A DNA stretch of 64,000 nt from Strigamia acuminata (Eukaryota > Arthropoda > Chilopoda > Geophilomorpha > Linotaeniidae): NCBI GenBank assembly GCA_949358305.1, contig OX442314.1:34529608-34593607 (forward strand). Reading direction: 5' to 3'. The notes under the pieces were generated by a model. That model ran no database searches, was not told where the DNA came from, and saw only the letters and a list, made by a program, of their open reading frames with translations. This document shows, in pieces, positions 54,386 through 64,000 of this stretch; within the stretch, counting starts at the first letter, position 1; each line of letters opens with the position of its first letter. The translations under genes and the position numbers were made by a program.

Positions 54386-57310
54386 TTAAAGAAGCAACAA
54401 AAGTTGAAAACTAGGCATTGTCTGTACAGAAACTAACGACCAAAGGCGTGAAATGTCTCAACTGTGGAAAATTTGGCCACTTTGCTCGAGACAGTAAGAA
54501 GCCAAAGCGAGAGAAACAGTCGGATGGCAAGAAAGAGTCCGGGAATCCAAAGAAACGAGTGATGGTCAGCCGGCCTGATTGCCACGGGAACGAGCGGGAC
54601 TTGGATGTTGGATTCCGGCGCCACGCACCACATGTGCTGATATGAACAAAAGTTTCTAAACCTGAAGGCAACGAAAACAGAGAGGATCACGATAGCAACC
54701 AGAAAGACAGTCGAGACTAAAGCACAAAGAGACATCGATTTAATTTTCGAACATGGCGAGAAAACCACCCCAACTATACTTAAAAACGTGTTGTTTCTTC
54801 CGGATATAGCGATCAATTTGTTTTCAATCTCACAATTGGAAGAAAAGGGTTATGCGCTGATTTTCAAAAAGGGAATTTGTCGATTCCTAGATGCAAGCAA
54901 TATGGAGGTCCTAAGGACAACCAGAAAGAATGGCATGTACCCATTGCGAGAAGTTTCCGAATATGGATTAGCATCCTCAAGTGGACAGGAAAGCAAGGAA
55001 TTGTGGCATCGACGTTTCATGCACGTTTCGGCCACAAGTCTTGAGAGAATAGATAAAGAGAATTTGGTCAATGGACATGCAGTTAAGCAAAATGCCGTCA
55101 CCAAAGTGCGACAGCTGCTTGCAGGGGAAGTCCATCCGCCAGCCATTCAAAAAGACAAAGACCAAGCTTGCCAATGAGTTACTGGAGCTGGTTCATTCGG
55201 ACGTAGCAGGCCCCTTTTGCGACAGAAAGCAAGGGAGGAAAGAGGTTCTACATCACTTTCATCGACGACAAGTCACGAAAGGTGGAGGAGTACTTCATGC
55301 GCCACAAGTCGGAAGCACTGGACAAATTTAAAGAGTACCTGACCAGGAATGAAAATGCCACCGACAGGAAAATCAAGATTTTGCGAATATTGCAACCACG
55401 AATTTGAAGATTTTCTGACCAGTAAGGGCATTCTACACCAGCGTACCACGGTCTTCACGCCACAACAAAATGCAAACCTGCTGCAAATCTCGAAAATAAC
55501 GTAATAACGCTATTTCTCAACGGGGAAAAGTCAAAAGACTCAACTTACGTCGCGGAACCGGAACTGGAACCCGAGACTCCAAAGAAGAAGCCCGGTCGTC
55601 CCACAAAGGACGAGGCGGTCAAAAAGATATACGAACCAACGCAAATGGAGCTACGCAGCAAAGCCCACCAACATGATGAGGATGAAGGGTCATCTTCATC
55701 GGGGGAAGATGAAGTTGATAAATTTGGAGCGACAGCATTTGCCTTACTCTATGGTTTCGGTGAACCTGGGACATATAACGACGCAATTCAAAGTAAAGAT
55801 TCTGTAAAATGGAAAAAGGCGATTGACGAAGAACTCGGAAGTCTAGAAAAGAATAACACCTGGGAACTCACCTACTTACCTGAGGGGAAAAAGGCGATCG
55901 GATGCAAATGGGTTTTCCGAATTAAAAGGCACGCTGATGACACGGTCGAGCGATACAAAGCAAGACTGGTGGCCAAAGGTTTCATGCAACGTTTTGGTGA
56001 AGATTACACTGAGACCTATTCTCCGGTTGCAGGGATTGAGACAATCAGGACAATTTTAGCGATTGCAGTAATGCTCGGATGGGAGATTGAACAGCTCGAC
56101 GTCACAACGGAGTACTTGAATGGGATCCTTGAAGAGCATGTTTACACGCAACTCCCCGAGGTTTGGAGATTTAAGGTATGGAAGGACAGGTCTGCCATCT
56201 CATAGTCACTTTATGGCCTGAAGCAATCCGGGAGGGCCTGGAATGAAAAACTCAACGAGGAATTGGAAAGAGTTGGCTTCAAGCAATGCCATGCAGATTC
56301 GTGCGTCTACTTGATCCGAATCGGCAAGAGTTCCGGCATAATTGGTGTCTATGTAGACAACATGATAATTGCAGGGCAAACAAGAAAGATAATAAGGCAG
56401 ATCAAAAGAAGACTGAGATCCTGCTTTGACATTAAAGAACTAGGGCCACTCCACTACATGCTAGGGATTGAGTTCGGGAAGAGCTCAATTGGAGGCTACT
56501 TCTTGACACAGGAAAAGTACATCCTGAAAGTTCTCGCGAAGTTTGGAATGGATAAATGCAAGCCAGCGGCAACTCCAATGGAAGTTAACCGAAAGGAGGA
56601 CAAAGAAGAAGAAGAAAGTCCCGATCCGACCGGTTGCCCATACCGGCAACTGATCGGATGTCTATCTTATGTCGCCAATTGCACGCGGCCAGACATCACA
56701 TTTGCGGTGAACTTCCTGGCTAAATTCAACGCAAAGCCAAAGATGGTACATTGGGTGAAAACCAAGCGGATTCTTAAGTACCTAGCCGGGACGGCAGATT
56801 TTGGCCTTCACTACGAGAAGAAAAGTGGCGTTTTGAGAGCTTTTGCGGATGCCGACTGGGCAAACTGCAAATTCACACGGAAGTCTTGCTCAGGGACGCT
56901 GCTGAAGTTGGGTGTAAACAAGGTGAACTGGCAGAGCAAGAGACAAACAATTGTGGCTACCTCGACTATGGAGGCTGAGTATGTTGCCATGGCGAATGGC
57001 AGCAAGAACAATGTCTGGGTGCGCCGACTACTCGAGGAGACGGCCCCACAATCCTCTATTGTGACAACAACCCTGCGAGAGCATTCGCTGAGAACCACAT
57101 CGAGAAGCGAAGGACCAAACACATCGACATCCAATTCCATTTCATCCGGGACCAGATCAAAAAAAAAATGATGGAATTTTGTTACATCCCGACTGAAAAG
57201 AACGAGGCCGACATTTTTACAAAGCCATTGCCTCGTGTCAAACTCGAAAAATTCCGCGGCTGTCTGGGACTGAAGCAAATTAGCCGAAAGGACCAGAAGA
57301 GCGCGTAGTG
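54386..57310 (+). pseudogene. Copia 3 Pol remnants
   Basis: The protease lies across a frameshift (near 54600). Then come LPDIAINLFSISQLEEKGYAL and ELWHRRFMHVSATSL, a badly broken integrase (55160-55500), reverse transcriptase 55645-56205 (IGCKWVFRIKRHADDTVERY) with TAG at 56203, and 56263-57171 with YVDNMIIAG. The second Asp of the YVDD active site is Asn. RNase H reads DADWANCKFTRKS and STMEAEYVAMANGSKN, with a frameshift near 57050. Inactive. Confidence 0.88.
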
Positions 57311-57712
57311 ACCACACGCCGCTTTCAGGCGGGGTATTGTTAGTAACGAATTGTTGTAGAAAGCTGTGTGCTTCATATGGCGCTTCATATGCACTGTTAC
57401 AACAGCGACAGCTGTTCTTATGTATTCTAAGAAGTAGTAAATTATATGTTTTGTTTTTACAGTTTAATTCGGCCTGATTCTCCTTTTTGCTGCCAACTAC
57501 AGTTTTGTTACAGAATATTGACTGGGTGTCGGTGTTATTTCAAGTGTACAAAGACTCAACCAGTACAACTTAAAGACAGTTAGAATAATACATCAAAAGG
57601 GTTTTACACAAATACTTATTGGATAACCAACAAAATCCATCAAAGCCGTTTGTGGCCTCAACGAGAAACTAGACGAGTACAAGCAAAGCGCCGAAAATGA
57701 ATCGAGCAAGTA

Positions 57713-57887
57713 CAGTTGTGGTCATAAAAATCATCTCAGTCCACTCAATCACTTTCACATCATGCGTTTAGATCATTGTGTGACATCATTTAAATGTCAA
57801 TTTGTTACAACATATCTGTGAATTTCACCACCACCTGGTGAGCTTCAAGATAGACTGGAATGATTTTTATGACCACCACTGTCCATC
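57713..57887. mobile_element. 175-bp Tc1/mariner-type MITE
   Basis: Ends TACAGTTGTGGTCATAAAAA and, inverted, GACAGTGGTGGTCATAAAAA, around short AT-rich DNA. A lone right end of the same kind sits at 18199-18222 at the start of the paralogous segment. The exact target duplication is unclear. Confidence 0.6.
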
Positions 57888-59618
57888 TAGTGTTAGTTGA
57901 GAGCCTGGCAATAAATTCCAAACATGACATCAGTTTCCCCGACTGTTGACTCCACGTTTTTTCAACCCATCCACATTATAAATGAACCACTTCCAAGTTT
58001 GACCTTCCACGAAAACTCAAGTCAAGCGTTTTCATCTAAAATTCGACTCCATCCATTGTACTTAACAAACAGGAAACAAACCGGTCTTAAATACTGAATT
58101 CACCACTAAAAAAAATTTGGAACTTCTTCAGAACTTCAAAACCATGACAAAATATCCCAGAAACAAACAACCAAAATGAGATAAAAGAAAAGGTTCAAGG
58201 AATCCTACAACATCAATTGTCTGTACACGTTGTATCTGATAAATGCTGCACACATGCAGGCTTACAGTACCAATGTTTTGTCTAGACATCATATCTGGTA
58301 GATGCTACACTCATGCAGGCTTACGGCACCAATGTTTCGTCTAGATATATCAGGTAGATGCTGCACACATACTGGTGGAATGCAGGCTTACAGGACCAAA
58401 TAATTTGCAGAGTAACACATTTGTGTTGAAACTTCGAAAAAAAATGAAAAGTTGAGAAGTAAAAGTAAAGATGAAGGAATGAAACAAGAAAACAACATTA
58501 GTGTATCCAGTACACCCATCGAAGAAGTTGGGACACGGTTTTCCTCTCTCCAACTGCGTCATCACGGAACAAGGGAGTGACGTCAGACATTCTTTAGCGT
58601 GGAGACACATTCATGGGTGAAAACTGAAAAGCAGCGGCTGGAAACACATCGAATACCTGAAACAGAAAAATAAAAGAAAAATAATTTATACACGAAAAAA
58701 ATATAAAAATATAAATTTTTTAAATAATTTCAAAAGAAAGACACAATTTTGGAATACCGAACCAAACTGATCGATTAAAGAGAAATTATGAATGGGAATT
58801 AAGTTATTTTAAACGATAAATGTGTCAAACAGAAAGAATAAAAACAGAAATCAGAAATACTAACCTAAATGTGTCACGAAAATCGTTTTTCGTCAAAATG
58901 GCGGCAAACAAGAACAAATTGCAATGCCATGTTACCTCGTTCGTTTCGGAGTCAAGAAACAACTGTTAGTTAAACAAGAACAAATTAGATTCCAAAAGAA
59001 TCACGATTTCTAAATTCCACCATTAAAACAAAATATTATGAATACTGAATACACAATCGGCTGCGAGAGAGAGACGAGAGATAAAGGCCTTCTCCACCGA
59101 TCTTCTCCCAAGCCGATTTGGCGCATGCGCCCGCAACAATAAACCTCTCGCACCCAAACAGCTTGTACACCAGTCCAGAGCCCTCACAAAGCAAGCGATC
59201 AACTTAACAGACATGCATTTTAAAATAAACACAACATAAAACTTTATTTTTATTCTAGTGTAACATTAATGTACATCATTTCAATCATTATTCTACTGAA
59301 AAAGACTAAAAATCAAAAGGAACTACTTTTCCTCGTAGCAGAAGTTCAACTACAGTTCTGAGTAATCAGACTAGGCCAATGGGAGCCGAGATTCCAGGGC
59401 TCCTCTTGAGTATGGAAAGCGTACGGCTTGGAGTTCGAGGATATACTCTTATAATGTATCTGATTGTAATAACAATAGCATAAAATAAATAAAAATAAAA
59501 ATAAAATTAATTTTAAAATAAAAACTGGACGTATTTTTTAAAATTACTTTGTTTTTTTTTATATACCGTACACATTGGGTGTGCCGAACAACCAAAATCT
59601 AACTTTTTAAATTAGCAA
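57862..59618 (+). repeat. Segmental duplication, downstream copy
   Basis: Direct paralogue of 18199-20172. At 59618-59625 homology passes straight to the sequence at 24650 (ACCAGnTTGATAAT), so the racemase-like and PRORP genes are absent. It keeps the empty site for the hAT element. Confidence 0.85.
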
Positions 59619-59830
59619 TCACTTGAACCAGCTTGATAATGTTTGATTTTATTTTGATTTTATTTTAATAATTTTTTTTAATTAACACTGGTTTATTTTT
59701 TAAATTATATTTCAATCAATTTATTAAATTGTAAAATAGTAAAAATTTAACACAGCACAATTTCACAAATTCAATACGGTAGACAGAAAAGGTGGAATGG
59801 GTTATTTATGTTATTTTGTTTTCATTTCGT
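59619..59830 (+). repeat. Paralogue of the PRORP upstream region
   Basis: Matches 24650-24870, including ATTTCAATCAATTTATTA and ATTCAATACGGTAGACAGAA, in the same orientation as the adjacent paralogous segment. Confidence 0.75.
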
Positions 59831-60433
59831 GTAAATTCTTCAATTTATATTTAGAAATTTAATCTTTTACTTTGAAATGAATTTTGAGATTAAAATACAT
59901 TCGCAACATGAATAATCGTGGATTCATAACCACAGAATAAGTGGTTTTATGTATTTCTAATTTTAAAAACACTTGAAACACAATATTATGAATGTACACC
60001 TTCTGGTATTCTTTACGATTGTTTTGATGTCTGGTTTGTAGTAAAATAAAATATAGTGATTCCAAAATATGTATTTCTTTAATCCTATCTCACTGGATTC
60101 CAATGAGACATAAAACCTATCATAGAAATTGTTGTTTATTTATCTAAAAGCAGCAGCATACAGCAATAATGTTACAAATTTTGCATTGTTTGAGATATCT
60201 AGGCCTATGAGTATGACTTATCACAGCCTGGCAAATGAATGTATGGATGAAAGTTTAGTGAAGAAATACACATAACTTTTACTGAACAAGACTAAACTTT
60301 CACTTTATTACCATTTTTCAGATTTATAGTTCATTTAACAATGAACACAGAAGACAAATAGAGATGAAACTAGACATCCATTAGTCACCAATGCCAATCC
60401 AATATGAACCAAATTGATAATGACACAGCAAAA

Positions 60434-60464
<31 letters not shown>

Positions 60465-60517
60465 GTAATTAAATTAATAATAATATTAATAATAAGAATA
60501 ATAATAATGCAAACCTG
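59831..60517. other. AT-rich region upstream of the BTB-BACK gene
   Basis: Contains a TAA/AAT microsatellite at about 60431-60510, ending 8 bases before the start codon of the next gene. No other feature. Confidence 0.5.
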
Positions 60518-61941
60518 ATGGACGAATGCGAAAAAGTATTTCACTATTTAAAAAGCTTACAAGGTTAGTAATCACTGTTATCCAACACTTAATATTTTAA
60601 ATAAAAATCCAACAGGCAATGATGTAAATGATCCAAAATTTAAACTGCCTGCTGGTGGCAAAAAGAAGCTTTACACGGACACGTGTGGTGGAACCACTGG
60701 CAACTTTAGTACTGAATCGACACAAAACAACCTGGTCGTTATATTTATTGGGAAAAAAAAGTTTTCGATCGAAAGGTTTGTAAGAAATTGCAAATATTTC
60801 AAAAAACAACTTGTAATTTCATCTAATTTTAGAAAACTACTGGAACTTCACAGCCTTTATTTTAAAACCCATCCCGACATCCAAAAAAACATCCCAATAA
60901 GAGTCCACTTTAAACTCGATCCAACGGCGTGGCAGTTGGTCCACATTTGGTTGACCACCCAGAAAGGGATTGTTCTTGATGCCAAACATGTCGTCAATGT
61001 TTATATTGCTGCTAAATACTTCCAAATCCCAAGTAATTTTTTTAAAAAAATGATAATTTAATGTAGAACAATTTTTCTTAAATTAGAACTTATGAATCAA
61101 TGTTTACAATTCATTGTCAACTACACTGGAGACCTCACCAATAATGCAATGCCATTGATGGAAGAAATCCAGGCAGTCTCTGACGAAGAACTGTTCCAAA
61201 TAGCTCACAGAACATTGGTCAAACATGGTGAAAATCTGTTGAGAAGTGACCAATTTTTAAATTGCAATCTTACTCGAGCGTGCAGTCTTCTCAGCGATGA
61301 TTTACTCGCTATTAAAAGGTAAAAATCTTTGCCTAGCAAAAGTATACACAATAAATTTTCTTTAATTCTAGTGAAAAATCTATTTTTGACGCCGCCATGT
61401 CGTGGTTGTTGTATAAATGGCCGGAGAGGAGTTTTCATGTTATTCAAATAGTCGCTTGTGTCCGATTTGGGTTAATGACTGAGAACGAATTAATTGTTTG
61501 CGCCTCGAGTGAGTGTACTAGATACTACTTAAACATCACACAGTGCCAAGAAATGATGCTTAAAGCATTCCAGTGAGTGTTTTGCTGAATATTTTAATTT
61601 TGTTGTCCTAAACGACCACTTTTCTCTTCAGATATTTAGCTGCAGTGGATGTTGGCTGCGAGATGCTAGTTCCTTACTTAGCCCCAAAACAACGGAAAGG
61701 AGTTGAACCGTCTGACATAGTAGGTTATATAGTAGGTTATATAACCTTGCGCGCTGATCACTCGCCTGCAACGCAATGCACTTGGTGCAGCTCTCGCGCG
61801 CCTGTTGCGGTTCCCCTGCACTGTGAGACCCCCATCATACCCCTAGACAACAATAAAGCGGGATGGACTAAACGTCAGGCGTCAGGCGTCAGGCGTCAGG
61901 CGTTATACCTTGTTCGCACCAGAAAGTTTGGGCTAGCCTAA
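60518..61941 (+). CDS. BTB-BACK domain protein, 6 exons, C-terminus in repeats
   Basis: Exons 60518-60563, 60616-60775, 60833-61032, 61087-61318, 61372-61572 and 61632-61941 join in frame with GT-AG borders to 382 residues. The N-terminal half is a BTB fold (VIFIGKKKFSIERKLLELHS, VVNVYIAAKYFQI). The next part is a BACK domain (LTRACSLLSDDLLAIKSEKSIFDAAMSWLLY cut: key words SEKSIFDAAMSWLLYKW, IVACVRFGLM). BTB-BACK proteins are usually adaptors for Cullin-3 ubiquitin ligases. After EPSDIVGYIVGY the frame enters low-complexity and GCGTCAGG repeats, so the last ~80 codons are probably not native. No Kelch repeats are seen; the original 3' end may be lost or lie beyond the window. Confidence 0.75.
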
Positions 61942-62960
61942 AGTTTAAATCTAGTTCTGGCCTGATATTAGCTTAAAAAGTTCAGGCTAGAGTGTTCGCA
62001 CCAAAAAGTGAAAAGCCACATGTCTAGGCTAGCATGCAGCCAATAGGCAATCAACTGACCATGTTACGCACAGAATTGTGGGAAGTGACCTTGGCAGTTA
62101 TCTAGTTCTTTAGCAATTATCTAGTTCACACAACTGGATTAGAATTATCTAGTTTAAACATTTTTAAACTAGATAATTTTGGGCTAGATGCGTTTGCACC
62201 AACAACCAGAACTAGATTTAAACTTTGGGCTAGCCCAAACTTTCTGGTGCGAACAAGGTATCAGGCCCCTATTTATTCGGGACTAACCCTCAGGCGTCAG
62301 GCGTCAGGCGTCTGATTCCCTTTTTCGCTAAAACTAAACGTCAGGTGTCAGGCGTCGGGTGTCAGGTGTCAGGCGTCGGGTGTCAGGTGTCAGGTCCCTG
62401 ACTATTCCGGACTGTCAGGCGTCAGGCGTCTGACTATTTCGGACTGTCAGGTGTCAGGCGTCAGGCGTCTAAATCTCCATCCTCACCAAAACTAAACGTC
62501 AGGTGTCAGGCGTCGGGTGTCAGGTGTCAGGCGTCGGGTGTCAGGTGTCAGGTCCCTGACTATTCCGGACTGTCAGGCGTCAGGCGTCTGACTATTTCGG
62601 ACTGTCAGGTGTCAGGCGTCAGGCGTCTAAATCTCCATCCTCACCAAAACTAAACGTCAGGTGTCAGGCGTCGGGTGTCAGGTGTCAGGTCCCTGACTAT
62701 TCCGGACTGTCAGGCGTCAGGCGCCTGATTACTCCGGACTGTCAGGTGTCATGTGTCAGGTGTCAGGTCCCTGACTATTCCGGACTGTCAGGCGTCAGGT
62801 GCCTGATTACTCCGGACTGTCAGGTGTCATGTGTCAGGTGTCAGGCGCCTGACTATTCCGGACTGTCAGGTGTCAGGTGTCAGAATATCCCTTTTCATCA
62901 AAACTAAATGTCAGGTGTCGGGTGTGAGGTGTCAGGCCCCTGACTATTCTGAGCTATTCG
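61870..62960. repeat. GCGTCAGG/GTGTCAGG higher-order tandem array
   Basis: Built of 7-8 base words (TCAGGCG, TCAGGTG, TCGGGTG) interspersed with TGACTATTCCGGAC and CTAAATCTCCATCCTCACCA. Longer units of ~170-180 bp repeat (for example from 62335 and 62500, each with CAAAACTAAACGTCAGGTG). Split by a fold-back element at 61903-62263. Confidence 0.9.
61903..62263. mobile_element. 360-bp fold-back element within the array
   Basis: The left arm starts TACCTTGTTCGCACCAGAAA; the right arm is its inverse, ending TTTCTGGTGCGAACAAGGTA. Arms of about 55 bp pair through GTTTGGGCTAGCC. The inner part repeats ATCTAGTT words. Target-site TA is possible. It supplies the stop codon of the BTB-BACK frame. Confidence 0.75.
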
Positions 62961-64000
62961 GTTAGGCATGTGCGTTATTTAACAATACACTATTAAAGTC
63001 TGAATAAAATGAAAGTTTTTAGTATAATGATTGGTAATTAACGAATATCTTGATGCGCATTTTGTTTAATGTGGAATTTTTTTATAATTCTCAAAATCCC
63101 ATCAAACCAATATTCGATTTTTCAATTTTTCAGCTTTTTATTTTATTTATTTGTTTGCTACTTTTCGTTCGTTTGCTATTTTTTGTTCGTTTCGTGTGTC
63201 AGAGGCACTTTCGGCTTTCCTGCCGAACTTCGACGCGAATTGCGCGTCACGTATGCCGCGTCTGGTGGCCCTGCTTCGGCATCACCGTACTTTGTTTCAC
63301 GGCGAAAAGATAAAAAAAAAAGTCGTTTTTTGGGCTGAAAATGGCTCGAATTAAAAAGCTACAAATGACACCAAAGATGATAAGGCGCCCCCGATACTCG
63401 AAACGGACGAAAAATAGCGGTGGCCACTGTAATAGTGGGACTCTTCTGCCTGAATACTATTTGCAATTGTTATTATTATTATTTGATTTGTATTTATGTT
63501 AGTAATACTTGAAATTAATGTTAAATTTGTCCACTAGGATGTACAGCAGTGTAAGGTATTTTTTATAAGTTGTGACAGGATGTGGCATTTCCTGTTAAAT
63601 AAAAATTCTGTGCATTCTGGTGTTTTTGAAGAAAGGAGTGATTTTATGTAATACCAAGGTAATGACCCCTTTTGCCGAATTTCCTTTCGCCGAATCCCGT
63701 TTCGCCGAATCTTGTTTTCCATTTTCGGCGAAATGGGAATTCCCGTTTCGCCAAAAATGAAAAAAGACAGTAGTCAATCGATTTTTTGGTTTTTTGGTTT
63801 TTTGCGCCCTAAAAACGCATTCATGCGTAGTTTTGCAATTTAACACGTCAAATTGCATTTTCCTACATTTCAAGACATTAAATTTGTATTTTTCTGCATT
63901 TTAACATATAAGATTTGTAATTTTGTACATTTTAACACAAAAAAGGACATTTGAAAAATTTGTGAAAAAGCTTCAAAAATTGGTGGCGAGCCATTCAAAA
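62961..64000. repeat. Terminal AT-rich region with TTCGCCGAA motif block
   Basis: No gene is supported; open stretches around 63050-63350 overlap in several frames and look like chance. At 63665-63750 the word TTTCGCCGAAT or its inverse occurs at least five times around a dyad. From 63830 the words CATTT(C/T)AACAC and AAATTG repeat irregularly. Confidence 0.55.

Larger units (their letters stand above)
53807..57511 (+). mobile_element. Copia retrotransposon 3, 5'-truncated and decayed
   Basis: Gag to RNase H order is kept, followed by a purine-rich GGCGGGG tract and a candidate 3' LTR beginning TGTTAGTAACG at 57338 and ending near TTGTTACA at 57511. No matching 5' LTR exists upstream. Confidence 0.8.

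Noticed and set aside
63050-63354. Phe-rich small proteins
   Set aside because: Three overlapping frames from T-rich DNA without a splice or family signal.

Overview
The window is animal nuclear DNA, almost certainly arthropod. It has short spliced introns with GT-AG borders, AT-rich intergenic DNA, a calpain-15/small optic lobes gene, a mitochondrial protein-only RNase P gene, a pickpocket-type (DEG/ENaC) exon, and BEL/Pao, Copia, hAT, Merlin, Tc1/mariner and LINE elements. It also holds blocks of TTAGG repeats, the usual arthropod telomere unit. Nothing looks bacterial. I do not name a species.

Layout. 1-11 kb: a small perfect-TIR MITE; a one-exon gene for an mRNA-capping-enzyme triphosphatase-like protein whose catalytic Cys is Asp; a hAT element carrying a complete, apparently young BEL/Pao retrotransposon with matching LTRs; a duplicated hairpin-rich module with a TATA promoter upstream; and the last exon of a pickpocket-like channel on the minus strand. 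11-18 kb: two copies of a ~1.1 kb repeat flank a 2.3 kb palindrome and decayed exons. 18-32 kb is the gene-rich core: a 7-exon serine racemase/threonine dehydratase-like gene (+), PRORP (-, tail to tail with it), and the 13-exon calpain gene sol (+, head to head with PRORP). The calpain encodes ten RanBP2 zinc fingers and appears to use a GC-AG intron that houses a hAT element with a 20-bp minisatellite.

33-46 kb: a ~1.1 kb inverted repeat with TTAGG blocks encloses rearranged head-to-head copies of an unknown gene, fused to Copia LTR pieces, and a damaged Copia element. 46-57 kb: a LINE fragment; a second Copia whose LTR is split by an intact Merlin transposon (8-bp target duplication, DD36E transposase); islands of the motif GGCGACGAAATGA; a tRNA-shaped sequence; a cadherin pseudogene; and a third Copia with a mutated RT active site. 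57.9-59.8 kb is a paralogue of 18.2-20.2 kb joined directly to ~24.65 kb, so it lacks exactly the racemase-PRORP block. 60.5-62 kb: a 6-exon BTB-BACK gene whose predicted C-terminus runs into repeats. 61.9-63 kb: a GCGTCAGG-rich higher-order array. The last kilobase is mostly repeats.

The working genes (racemase-like, PRORP, sol, BTB-BACK and perhaps the capping-like gene) are independent housekeeping or regulatory genes. They share promoters and ends through head-to-head and tail-to-tail packing, not through a pathway. All exon borders were read by eye from splice signals, frame and family motifs; no alignment or transcript data were available.
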